A DNA stretch of 64,000 bases from Heliopora coerulea (Eukaryota; Cnidaria; Anthozoa; Scleralcyonacea; Helioporidae). Position 1 is the stretch's first letter. Each line of letters begins with the position of its first letter. The position numbers were made by a program, and so were the translations under genes. The notes under the pieces were generated by a model. That model was not told the DNA's origin. It saw only the letters and a list, made by a program, of their open reading frames with translations, and did no database searches. The DNA is taken from assembly GCA_030142905.1 (NCBI GenBank), contig JASJOG010000080.1, forward strand, positions 529,001 to 593,000. Direction: 5' to 3'. Shown here piece by piece: positions 53,286 through 64,000 of this stretch.

Positions 53286-54639
53286 TTCAGCAATGTAGGT
53301 CAATTCATGAGATATTCAGCAACCAATCGGCGCGTGTAATTTTGCGCACCCCACACGGACCGAAAAATAAGCTCATCCATATGATAGAATCATTATACTG
53401 GATGGATAAAACTGTACTCAAAACAAAGCAAACATGTATTTATGAATATATGTTTACGACTAGGTTTAGAATTACCTGAAATGTTACCTCAGTTCATCGG
53501 AGTGGACGTTGAGATTGTTAGTGTGATTTAACAACTATCTCTTCACCACATCTCTCCTAGTGATTTTACCGTCATCTCTTCTGGTCGTTCTAACTCCAAT
53601 TTTTAGCTCCTGCTTCGAGAGAGTTTACTGATATTGAAATTCAGATGCTCTCTTATGAAGATCATAAAAACCTCTTTTATGGTCTATATTTTTTGTTAAA
53701 AGTGCTCTCAAAATGCAAAAAATAGCGTTTCAGTGCTCCAGAAATCCAAAAATTTCCCGTACAGCATGCTATCCCTCAATTATTGACCAGTTCAGAGGCC
53801 TAGGACGCAACTAATCATTAAGGGGCACCAAGTGAACTCTGTAAACAGACTTGAATGATAACTCCTTGTGCCCAACCTCATGGTTGGATGAAGCCAAAGA
53901 TTAGGCCACTGAAGGAGGCCATGCACGTATGAAGTGTGAAAAACACAGTACAGTAGCCGACAAGGACATTAGAGACTTTAAGATTGCATGCAAACGTCGA
54001 CGACAACGCTGACCTGAAGAGACCGTATTTCACCGGAGTCGCAGATTGAGCATTTTTTTAAAGGCATTAAGCATGTCGACATCGCAAGAACGCTTGTTTT
54101 GAAGTTGTGGCTACGACGTCAGGACGCGGGAACTTTTACCTTGCTTATTTTCGTTCAAAATTCTTTTCTGTTTTGCCTTTGTTAGATGCCAAGTAAGTAT
54201 AATCATTAAATAACGTATTTGCTGACTAATAAGCAAATACGTTATTATAAGCAAATAAGCAAATAAGTGTTCCTATGACCCGGAGAGCTAAGCTGGCGGG
54301 AGCAAGTCTCCTGGTAGGTTTAACCAAGCCAGACAGGTTGAAGGGTAGGAACCAGACAAAATCTTAATCAACTAGAATAGTAAACCTCAATGACAATAAA
54401 TCCAGGAGTGGGCAGCAGCTCTTCTGTGGCGCTGATAGGCAAATACCGACAGACAGATATTTTGGCTATTTATGTTTTGATCGATGGCGGATGATGAATA
54501 ACATTGTCAAACACAATGGCATGGATCAACCATTTCTCATTAGTAGAAAACTTCGGTTACTAGTAGGAGTTGCGACCACTAGTACTGAATCGTACTTTTT
54601 CTGAAAGTGTGAAAGCAATTGAAAAACAACATGACTAGC
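53286..54639. other. No gene recognised
   Basis: No supported frame. A short GCAAATAAGCAAATA repeat with an inverted partner lies at about 54210-54265. Confidence 0.4.
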
Positions 54640-57600
54640 AGTTTTACAACTTCTTCATACCACATCGCTCGTCGCGTGGGTTACCAAGGAGCGCGTCCCC
54701 CAGTAGGATGTCATGCTGGGATCGAAAAGAATGCTACTGACCAAAACATTCGAAGAATTGCCAGCTTTTTAAGTGTAGAAAGACTACTCTTGTTTCAACA
54801 TTCAACTGTCGCACTTTGTGCTCGATTGGAAGGACAGGTGAACTAACTGCACTAGCTCAAGAACAGAACATTGATGTCATATGTATCCAAGAACATCGGA
54901 TCTTCCATGATGACATCGAGTTGAAGTTCCATGACATGAAGAAAGGTTGGGTTATGATTACATCTTCCGCTGAAAAAGCTACAAATAACTCAACAATACG
55001 AGGTGTTGGCTTACTTCTCAGTCCGAAAGCAGATAAAGCACTGAACTCGGTAGAAACCATCAATCCAAGGACTCTAATTGCCACTTTCAATGGAAATACT
55101 GCTGTTACTGTCATATGCTGCTACAGCCCCACCAATGTATCTAACGTGGACGATAGAGAGGAATTCTATGCAGAATTATCAGAACTGACAATGGCTGTTC
55201 CTAAACACAATGTATTAGTAATTGGCGGAGATATGAATGGAAAGATTGGCGCAAGTGATGCTAAGGGGTCAGTTTACAACAAAAACACCAATGAAACTGG
55301 ACAACTACTTCTAAACTACATGTTAGATTGCAATCTCAAACCACTGAACACCAGTTTCAAAAAGCGCTAAGGTAAGCTTTGGACTCATATATCACCATGT
55401 GGAGCCAAATGTCAAATAGACTATATTTTGATAAACAATAAACGGAAAAACAGCGCTTTAACTGCGAAGCATATAACTTCTTCTGTTCTGTGGGATCTGA
55501 TCACCGCATTGTCACTGCTAAAATAAGACTAAGCCTGCGGCAAAGTAAACCATCTGGCAAGAAAAAGATCAGATACAATTGGAACAAGCATCTCAATGAT
55601 AATAACATCAAAGACATGTATACTGTGGAAGTCTGCAACCGATACCAAGCTCTACAGGACCTACATGGTAACCAGGATGCAAACCAGATGTATGAGAATA
55701 TCATGTCAGCCCATGAAAAAGCTGCAGAACTCAGTGTACCTGTGAAGGCCAAGATAAAGCAGCACGTTCCGTGGGAAAATGAAAACATCATAGAAAAAAG
55801 GGAAATGGTGAAGAATGCATATGAGGTATGCTTGAGAAGAAGTACTAGAAGCAGTGCTGCAAAACTGGAGGAGGCCAAACAAGATCTACAGGAATCTTAC
55901 GATCGAGAACAAGAGAAGTATGTGAATGAAAAGATTCATGCAATTACTGACGCTATACAACACCAAAAATCCAGTCTTGCATGGGAAACGGTAAACGAGT
56001 TTACAAGAAGAAAGGGCACAAACAGGGGTCGAATAAAAGCTAAAAGTCCTGAAGAGCGTGTCAGTAAATGGAAGACACACTTCTCAAACCTGTTAGGTCA
56101 ACCACCCAGTGTTAAAATAAAACCAACTGCTTCTATAATACATGAACCTCTCTCCATCAACACGGGTAACATAACCATGGAAGAACTTGTTAAAAGTATC
56201 AAAGGTTTCAAAAATAGTAAAGCAAATGGTCTCGACTACATAACAATAGAAGTCTGGAAAACTGGTGCCTTAAATCAACAATTGCTTGACATCTGTAACA
56301 AAACATTCAATGGTGATCGACCGAATATATGGGTTAAAAGTGGAATAATACCATTACCAAAGAAAGGTGACTTAGGTGACACAGGAAACTATCGTGGTAT
56401 ATCCTTAACTGTTACAGCCGCAAAAATCTATAACAAGATTCTATTAGATCGAATAAGACCTTATCTGGATCCTTTGCTCAGAGTGAACCAAAATGGATTT
56501 CGTATGGGTAGATCTACATTATCCCAAATTTTAACTTTGCGTAGACTTATAGAGGGAATAAAAGATAAACGGCCACCTGCAATATTGACTTTCGTAGACT
56601 TCAGTAAAGCCTTTGATTCGATACATCGGGGGAAATTGATGGAGATCTTGAAGGCGTATGGAATTCCAACAAAGATAGTGGACGCCATCAGCATACTCTA
56701 CAAGGACACCGAAGCACAGGTGATAAATCCTGACGGTGATACAGAATTCTTTGAAATTCTTGCGGGAGTACTGCAAGGAGACACACTCGCACCTTTCCTA
56801 TTTATCATAGCCCTGGATTATGCCCATAGAGAAGCTACTAGAGGAACACACACTGGATTCACGCTTATACCTCGGCAGAGCTTCAAGTCTTGCAGCAACA
56901 TACATCACTGACACTGATTTCGCAGATGATCTTGCCCTAATTTCTGACTATCTTGAAGAGGCAAAACTTCTCTTATTGAGACTGGAGGTTGCTGCGAAAA
57001 CAGTGGGTCTGCATGTTAACTATAAGAAAACGGAATACATGCTGTATAACCAACTTGAAGGAGATCTTGTCACACTGGAAGGGAACAAATTGAAGCAAGT
57101 AGATAACTTCGAATATCTTGGTTCGTGGATACAATCCAGTAAAAAGGACATGAATATAAGAATTGGACAAGCTTGGAGTACACTAAACAAAATGATGAAA
57201 GTGTGGAAATCAAACCTACAAAACCATCTCAAAGTAGGTTTCTTTCGGGCCACTGTGGAAAGTGTACTGCTTTATGGTGCTGAATGCTGGACGATGACTG
57301 GAAAGATGAGGAATAGATTGGATGGTACGTATACAAGAATGCTTAGAGTAGTTCTTGGAGTCTCCTGGAAGGAGCATAAAACCAACAAAGAGCTGTACGG
57401 CAACCTTCCTAAGATTACAGATACACTGAAGATCAGGAGACTGCGCTTTATAGGACACTGTTGGAGAAGAAAGGATGAGGTGATAAGTGATCTACTACTC
57501 TGGGAACCAAAGCATGGCGCAAGAAAGAGAGGAAGACCAGCTACAACATATGTAGACCAGTTGCGAAATAATACTGGTTTGAGCATTTCTGAACTGAAGA

Positions 57601-57681
57601 GCATCATGGGAAATCAGAAGGAATGGATGAAGCTAGTTAATGGTGTTCGAGTTCGCTCGAAATAAGAAGAAGAAGAAGGCT
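54640..57681 (+). mobile_element. RTE-like LINE retrotransposon, nearly full length but broken
   Basis: An apurinic-type endonuclease (about 54800-55480; 'I-D-V-I-C-I-Q-E-H-R', 'G-G-D-M-N-G-K-I-G', 'G-S-D-H-R-I-V-T') is followed by reverse transcriptase (about 56150-57050; 'F-V-D-F-S-K-A-F-D-S', 'G-V-L-Q-G-D-T-L-A-P', then 'F-A-D-D-L-A-L') and a C-terminal region ('Y-G-A-E-C-W-T', 'G-R-P-A-T-T-Y'). An in-frame TAA at 55368-55370 and frameshifts near 55490 and 56870 break it. The 3' end is an (AAG)n tail at 57663-57679, a microsatellite end typical of RTE-clade elements. The product would nick DNA and copy its own RNA into the target. Confidence 0.85.
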
Positions 57682-58739
57682 CATAATTGATATCTCTCAG
57701 TCTTATATTTATCGCTAATCGTCACTTAGAACGAGTTGCTAATTGCTGTGCTGTTGTAGCGCCTCATTATTAGTTACAAACATTACGTGTTCAACTTAAT
57801 TGGAACATTGCCTTGCGGGTTAATTTAGTTTTGTTATTTTTAGTTTTTATGCATACCAGTCGTAGCCAACACAATCTGTTAAGGAAACGACTTTATGAAC
57901 GCCCATATACATTTTTGACGCACTAATGAGTTTATCTTACCACAGACATTCCTTTTACACTCCTTCGTCATTCTTACTAACCCACATATTTCCGATATAA
58001 TGAATGAAATATTTATAACTCTCGTAGTACAGACAGTAAAAAGGTTAGTTCACTTTTGTCTCGCAAAAGGTTAGGACACACTGAGCTCTCCCTTTTGCTC
58101 GTCGACCATCTAGGTCTGTCTCCTCTGTAAAGCGAATTTATTAAAGTTCATCAGTTACTAACTGGAATTAGCGTACGGGTGTTTTCAACATTAGCTCGCA
58201 GCCTTTTCGTGACTCACTCAGCCTCGCACGCTAAACTATCCTTCAGCGTCATTTAGCTCTACTTTATATGGTTGTGGTAACAGTCCCGACTAAGAAGGAT
58301 CTCGTTTACAAGGGTTTTTTCCGTCATATTTTAATTCCCAAAATTCCAAGATATTGTTGCATGCTGTCGAGTATTTTTTGTTGCGACCACTTTAGTTACG
58401 AAGATATTAAATGAAGTAAATTTTTATAAATATAGCCATTGGTATGTATCTTTTATCAGCAGAGTTCAGCAAATTTAGGCGTTTTTAATGCCAAAAACAT
58501 TTGTGGTAATTTTAATTATAATAAAACCAACTGTTGAATGATGGCTTTTTGAGCTTCTGTAGTCTATCCAGGACCTAATGCCTGAAATGTTACCACTAAT
58601 CACTAATTTATGGGCAAATAAATTTTCGTGTTTAATTTTTTCCTTTGTTTGTAGAAAATGGAATGGACAGTGAAACATAATATTCTATTTTGTGGCGGGG
58701 TTTTATTAATTAACCCTTTTAAAACCAGAAGGGGGTCTG
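57682..58739. other. No gene recognised
   Basis: No supported frame or repeat between the LINE and the Harbinger remnant. Confidence 0.4.
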
Positions 58740-59455
58740 TAAAGCGTGGTTCTTATGGACCAAGATTGCCAACAATTTGCACTCTCTGGTGACACCTGCA
58801 TTTGCTGTCAATCAAAAGTCTGTTAGAGACCACTTAGTCCTGTTGAAGAAAAAATATAGAAAGAAGATGAGCCAAGATGAAAAAGCATCTGGAATATGTC
58901 CTGAGAAGACAGAGTTAGATGTATTGATTGAAGAAATAAATGATATTGAGGAAGTTGAGGCTGGTCATCTGTAAGACTGAAAGAATATGCTGCAAGAAAA
59001 AGCTGATCAGGACTAGGTAAAGGCCGATGATATCAGACGATAAGCTATGGAGACATTTGGGGAGACAAAGAGATGGAGGGCAGAGGATTACAAGGAAAAC
59101 ATTCCAAAAAGAAAAGGAAGAAATGGGGATGAGACTGTGGAGTATTTGAAATAAAGATTTGAGGATGAGAAGGTCATGCGAGTAGAAGAAATAGAATTAA
59201 AGAGGAAAATGCATGATTTGGCAGGCAAGAAATATAATGCAAATTTTGAATTGCAAAAACAATCAAACAGATAGCAGTCCAAAATACTTAAGACTATGCA
59301 AGAGCAATCTATCCAGCAGCAGCAACACGTGCAACAACAATTCCAGCAGCAAATCCAACAAATGGCAAATTATCAAATGCTACTGATCCATAGTCAACAG
59401 CAACAGCAAAGTGCTGTGATGGAAATTTTTAAGAAAATTATGGAAAAATATTGAT
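58740..59455 (+). pseudogene. PIF/Harbinger accessory protein (Myb/SANT-like), decayed
   Basis: The frame at 58777-58974 reads 'V-R-D-H-L-V-L-L-K-K-K-Y-R-K-K' and 'S-G-I-C-P-E-K-T-E-L-D-V-L-I-E-E-I', a pattern known from Myb/SANT-like DNA-binding partners of cnidarian Harbinger transposases. Later segments to 59455, with a glutamine-rich CAG/CAA stretch (59310-59420), continue in changing frames with several stops. The protein would escort the transposase to the nucleus or to the element ends. It faces the transposase gene tail to tail. Confidence 0.55.
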
Positions 59456-59650
59456 TGCTTCTTTTCTTATTTGAACTTTAATGTATGAACTTTAGCAGTT
59501 ACCTTTATGCAGTTTTAGTGTCCATGCTACCAAATATTCATTTTAATCTATTTTCCATCTTGTCATAAACTGCATACATGTTGTTGACATAAACACACTA
59601 AATAAATCTGTTGATATTTTCACAATGACGGGATCAGTAGCTGATACTTT

Positions 59651-59854
59651 TTACTCTGAAAAGTAATCATGAAGGGTTGGTGGGTCCATGTCAAAATACT
59701 TTGATGTACTGTTTTTATAAAGACAGGTTAGGGCATTTCTCAGGATGGCACACACAATATACATTTTATCAATTCGACTAAGCCCAATTTTCAAATTTTT
59801 TTTAAAGTCCAAAAACGTAAAGTAATTAGCAATATCTCCGAACAGCCATTCCAC
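59651..59854 (-). pseudogene. PIF/Harbinger transposase, C-terminal fragment
   Basis: Sixty-seven residues 'E-W-L-F-G-D-I-A-N-Y-F', 'F-K-K-N-L-K-I-G-L', 'K-M-Y-I-V-C-A-I-L-R-N-A-L-T-C-L-Y' and 'D-P-P-T-L-H-D-Y-F' match the end of HARBI1-like transposases (DDE_Tnp_4). The N-terminal exon of the same gene is at 60531-60933. The catalytic middle between them is not visible. Confidence 0.75.
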
Positions 59855-60086
59855 AGAAACTCATACCAGACTTACGCTTTTATTAAAATCCTGCATTTTT
59901 TGGGTTAAATTAGCCTCACAAAATGGAGCTTGAAGATGAATCCTTAGGGGTAGGCTGGATTTTCAAAAATGCACATCTGGTCTCCATTGCGGGAAAATGC
60001 AAACTGCTCCAGACATTAGTATAACCTGGGTTCACCCAGCATTCTTGCGTCATGCATTTTTCCTTCTGTTAAAGTAAAATATTTCA

Positions 60087-60273
60087 TAATACGCACGCTG
60101 TCAAGCTGTTCTCTCAGAAAAACCTTCTGAGTCCCTCACGGGAATCGAACCCGCAACCTTCTGATCGTCGGTGAGACGCTCTGAAGGTGAGACGATCAGA
60201 AGGTTACGGGTTCGATTCCGGTGAGGGACTCAGAAAGTTTTTCTGAGAGAACAGCTTGAGAGCGTGCGTATTA
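60087..60273. repeat. Palindrome with a tRNA 3'-half in each arm
   Basis: The arms 60087-60170 and 60190-60273 are nearly perfect inverted copies starting TAATACGCACGC. Each contains GGTTCGATTCC or GGGTTCGATTCC (60209-60219 plus, 60141-60151 minus), a perfect polymerase III B box, within a T-arm and acceptor-stem-like context (CGGTGAGGGAC). The 5' half of a tRNA is absent from both. It lies within the Harbinger remnant. Confidence 0.75.
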
Positions 60274-60530
60274 AGAATATAATTACCAAGCTATCACAAA
60301 CACATCTTTAAAAAATTTCACATAATAAACATCCTGAAATAGGCAACCCCTTCCTAAAATAAGCGCATAAAGAACTCAATTTTCAAACTGCACATTAAGT
60401 TTAATAAGTCATGGCTTCACAATAAGTTACATCAGTCATGCAAATTGTTGGAGATTGACATCCCTCCCCCCTTCCCTGACAATCCCACCCATCCTCAAAC
60501 AATAAAGGTGCACACTAGTGAACTACTCAC

Positions 60531-60933
60531 CGACTGGACCACATAAATAAGAGATTAGTCCGTTGGGCAGAGAGACGGACTGAAACTTTAAGCCTTTTAT
60601 CATGTCGGAGTATCTGCATAGGTGGGCAAACTTCTTCAGGAGAATACATAAAGCTTCTTCTTGGTCACTCGTTGTTCCTTGACTGCATTTTACTGTTTCT
60701 GGAATACGAAGAGCTTCAGCAAGTAGAGGTATATCCCTTTTTTTCAACCTTAATTCAGTCTTGCACTCAACTTCATTATTTTCTTCTAGGTTAAACCTTG
60801 AATAACTCATGTAGGGATATTCAGCATTTGACGATTGATTTAGATCATTCAGCATCAGAAGCTCGTCTTCGTCTACAAAACCTTCCTCAAAACCTGTCAG
60901 TAACAAGTCACTCGCTGATTTGAAGGATGTCAT
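60531..60933 (-). pseudogene. PIF/Harbinger transposase, N-terminal exon
   Basis: The frame starts at ATG 60933 and reads 'M-S-Y-S-R-F-N-L-E', 'R-L-K-K-R-D-I-P-L-L-A-E-A-L-R-I-P', 'E-E-A-L-C-I-L-L-K-K-F-A-H-L-C-R-Y-S-D-M-I', the N-terminal part of Harbinger transposases before the DDE core. At 60530 a strong donor (CG|GTGAGTAG on the minus strand) ends the exon. The core exons should lie between here and 59855 but are missing, and the tRNA-half palindrome lies in that gap. Confidence 0.65.
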
Positions 60934-61117
60934 CTTGAATATGTGAAGATTTCGACAAAATATTAAATGTACAATACAAACTCCTTACTAAGAAACGTTG
61001 TAGTTCTCACGCTGTAGCACCTTAAATACATTTAATTTGCGCGCGTGGATGGCGCTCTTGCCCCATGCTGTACTTGGTTCAGTCGTCGCTGTTGCCGTCG
61101 GAGTTGTGCTATCTTAA

Positions 61118-62402
61118 CCCGATTCCCCACGGGTTATTTCGGACCACTATTCCTCACAGGGGGGTCATAATGACCGCCCCCCACTAACTTTTGATTGGAA
61201 AGCGGTAGAATCTTGAAACTTTGCATGGATAGAGCCAACATAAGAACTTTACATTTTTCTATTAACGACGTATGTGTGGCGTCACAAAATATGCTGACGT
61301 CAGCATTTTTAGAAGTACTATTGAAAATATGGAAAAACTATGTGTGTATGACACTTTTCGCTTCAGGAATTGCTTTTATGGGCTCAACCAATGAAATATG
61401 TCATTTGAAACCTGATGGCTGCTTATTACTTTTGCCTTTTACTTGTACATGTATCTAATTAAAAACCTTGCTTAAAATTTCAAATTTGTGGACTTATACT
61501 CAAGCGAAATATTGGTTAGGTTTTTATAGAAAGATGTACTTTTCTGAAATCAATCTTTTTTAAACTACATACATACATGTTGAAACGAATAGCAACAAAC
61601 AGTAAATAAAATGTAACAGGAACAAACAAATAGTTTTATCAGCCTCAAAAAATTACTGAATGAAGTAAATTGCTTCTTCCTCTTTGGTCCCATTTTATTT
61701 ATTTTATGTTATTTATTACACTAAAGAGAAAAGAAAAATCTTAGCTCAACATACACATGCAAACACATTTCAACAGATCGCGACGCTTCTTTTACACAAC
61801 TTGAATGTTTTGAGTGTATTTACCACTTGTAGAAAACATTTACCTCTATGTTATTACAACATTCTATTACCATGTGAGTTGAAGTCATAACATTCGAAAA
61901 GAAGGCTTTCGAAAGCAAAAGAAGCCATTGCATTGCAATTACAACAAAAATGACGTTGAAAAAAAACCAGACACATAATTAGTGAAGCAATTTAGCAAGA
62001 AGAAAACGTGATGACATTATACCAGTAAATGATGGCATTATAACGCCATTATGACGTCACTACCACGTGACACCATGACATCACTTCATTATCAACTATA
62101 CAATTTCTTTCTCATAACTTTATATAAAACGTGTTTTTAGTTCAAAGGCATTCTGAAAGCATGAACTTATATATGGTTCCTATTTGCTAGATTTCAGAAA
62201 TTGAGATTTCAAATGGGGTCATGGTCACACGAACATCATAAAAACTGAAAGGCGCATGTACAAAAGCCAAAATTTTCCAGAAACGTATTAAATAGATTAA
62301 AGCTAAAAGTCAAGGAGACCCAGCATCATAGCGTTGACTGTGTTCCAGAAATTTTAAAAAAACATAGAGGGGGGTCATATTGACTCCCTGTGGGGAATAG
62401 GG
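61118..62402. mobile_element. piggyBac-type non-autonomous element with perfect TTAA ends
   Basis: TTAA at 61114-61117 and 62403-62406 flank ends CCCGATTCCCCACGGG and (minus strand) CCCTATTCCCCACAGGG, with inner GGGGGTCAtaaTGAC-like inverted blocks. The inside has no transposase. The frame at 61195-61458 has no recognisable domain. A small cluster of GTCATTATGACGTCA-like inverted strings lies at about 62010-62090. Confidence 0.75.
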
Positions 62403-62406
62403 TTAA

Positions 62407-63744
62407 AGACCCTATTATCGATTTCTGGAAGCACAACTGTTTTAGAACACATAATAATAAACCAGTATGTGTTAGACGAGTAAGTCTTTCTTCAGAAGAA
62501 ATTCTAGCCACAAAAATAGATTGAAAGACGAACTATTTGCCGAATTTTAGTAAAATTTGACCTGAAACTTGTGGCAAAAATGCAGGTTTTTCTTCTTTTA
62601 ATGTGTGTGCGTGTGGAGTGGGGGAGGCGCATTCTTAGGTTTTCGAAGATTCTCATGTCAAAAATTACGGGCAATATTTCAGCAGTAATATCGTAGCTTT
62701 ATCCTGTTTTATTCTTGTAAACCCTAAACTAACATTTTTCGATGTAAACAACAACTTCGAACTTTAATTTTGAACCTTAAATTTCACTGTATTTCTAGTC
62801 TTCATTGGTCGTGTATGAGTTTATATACTCTAAAATTCGAAGTTAGGTGGTTGAAAAGGTTAAAGGATTCGATACGTTCGTCTTCTTCGCGTTCAAAGGT
62901 GTTTTTTACCTCAGACTTTTTCCTCTTTCATGTTTTTCTTGCACTGGTAAACAAAACTCGTTCGCACTAAATCACATTCACCTAAATCAGGTCAGCCAAA
63001 AATTCACCATTGATAAATCTTAAAATAATCCAAACCGAATCCTAAAGCTTACCTCAACCATTACTCCAGTCTAATCTGAAACTTGACCTGAAGGTGAACT
63101 TTGTCGAAAATGATTCTGCCCTTGTTGTTTTAGTTTATATTTGGCGCCCCTGAACATGGCATTGAGATAATCCCCAATACCGGAACTGCGTTCCCGTAGT
63201 AGGTTCATAGCCAACTGTGATGTTATCTATGAAACTCGAGGAAGACACAAGGGTCGACTGCTTTGTTTTCAGCATATTTTGCATATCTGACTCCACTGCA
63301 AGGAAGTTTTCCGGGTTGCTCTAATCAGAGTTTTGGTACATCTCAAGCTTAACGTTCCATTTTACATCAGATTTTGGTTTAGTTCTATTCTTCTTTGCCT
63401 TCTTAAACAACGGTAAGTTATTCTTGCCTCATACCTTATATGAAAGTGACAAATTTAAGGGGACCTATGTGCTGCATTACTGCAAGCTTGACGCAAAAAC
63501 ATATTGATGCCGAAAGAATTAAAACATTTGTCTGCAAGTAGACTTTAATACTCCACTTAAAGTCTTATTTTCGGACAATTCATTCTCACCATAGCCCAAT
63601 ATCATCATTAATAGACTGTAATGGTTGCTTGACGTGTACAGTTTGATCAAGATAGACCATGTTCAGATAACGTTTAACTGGCAATTTAAATTACGACATC
63701 AGAAGAGATAACAGATGTGGTAGCGACAAAGATGTCTGTTTAGT
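62407..63744. other. No gene recognised
   Basis: No supported frame and no clear repeat. Confidence 0.4.
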
Positions 63745-63938
63745 CAGGGAATTACGAGCGGAGCGGAATTACGAGTGGGGGGGGGGGGGGGGGACTTGAG
63801 ATAAAAATACAGCATTTTGTATGCTTCTCTGGGAAATTGCACAACAAGTGTTTTAAAGCGTAGTTGTTTCAACATTACATTTGGAAAAAAGTCGGGGTGG
63901 CTACAGCCACTGCAGCCCCCCCGGCTCCGCCGTCCCTG
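63745..63938. mobile_element. Short hAT-like MITE with poly-G tract
   Basis: The ends are CAGGGAATTACGAGCGGAGCGG (left, first 20 bases CAGGGAATTACGAGCGGAGC) and, on the minus strand, CAGGGACGGCGGAGCCGGG. A (G)17-18 run at 63777-63794 lies inside. Flanks (TGTTTAGT against TTAGTTTA) are only loosely alike, so the 8-bp duplication is unproven. Confidence 0.5.
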
Positions 63939-64000
63939 TTAGTTTATGAAGTTAACGAGATTATTGAAACTATTGTACTGGATTATCGCTTAAGAAATTG

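Noticed and set aside
60121..60240. Functional tRNA gene
   Set aside because: Only the 3' half with the B box is present in each arm, and no A box or 5' acceptor strand pairs with it.
61195..61458. Frame inside the piggyBac-type MITE as a transposase remnant
   Set aside because: No piggyBac motif is present. The sequence looks like random open frame.

Overview
The window looks like part of an animal genome, most likely an anthozoan cnidarian (stony coral or sea anemone type). The case rests on spliced exons with GT/AG borders and matching phase, an ankyrin-Roc-COR-death gene, and a dense mix of RTE-like LINE, DIRS, Penelope-like, hAT, PIF/Harbinger and piggyBac-like elements with many foldback MITEs and tRNA-derived SINEs. 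The species cannot be fixed from sequence alone.

Positions 1-14123 are a very AT-rich, gene-dense block: most of a Polinton/Maverick-type (adintovirus-like) endogenous DNA virus. Leftward genes encode a packaging ATPase (cut by the window edge), a major capsid protein, a membrane-active protein and a chromodomain integrase. Rightward genes encode a large conserved membrane-anchored protein, a jelly-roll minor capsid (penton-like) protein, two fibre-like proteins with phage-style repeats, three small membrane proteins, a SAP/NUMOD1-like protein, an unknown protein, and an AT-hook plus protein-primed family B DNA polymerase. The two arms diverge from a 21-bp spacer. The copy is recent but broken: capsid, large protein, second fibre and polymerase each carry in-frame stops or one-base frameshifts. 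Two non-coding signals stand out. A TATAAA(A)TAAATG-type motif is fused to most start codons, and many short GC-rich triloop mini-hairpins are scattered over the rightward arm.

Positions 14124-17677 are a hAT transposon sitting inside the polymerase gene. No polymerase sequence or target duplication follows on its right, so this is a rearranged or deleted junction. From 17.7 to 40 kb the sequence is mostly repeats: a foldback element, Penelope-like ends with TA microsatellites, a decayed DIRS retroelement, SINEs, a LINE tail, a pair of related unknown repeats, a 36-bp-type minisatellite and long stretches with nothing recognisable.

Positions 40134-50977 hold exons of one host gene: eight ankyrin repeats, a Roc GTPase and COR domain, a cysteine-containing exon, a short exon and a C-terminal death domain. 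This resembles DAPK1 without its kinase. An in-frame TAA lies in the Roc domain. The introns hold MITEs and a diverged tandem duplication that includes the start of the death-domain exon.

From 51.2 kb to the end are a piggyBac-like element keeping only the cysteine-rich tail of its transposase, foldbacks built from tRNA-like halves, a nearly complete but broken RTE-like LINE (54.6-57.7 kb), a broken two-gene PIF/Harbinger element (58.7-60.9 kb) with a tRNA-half palindrome in its middle, a piggyBac-type MITE with perfect TTAA ends, and a small hAT-like MITE.
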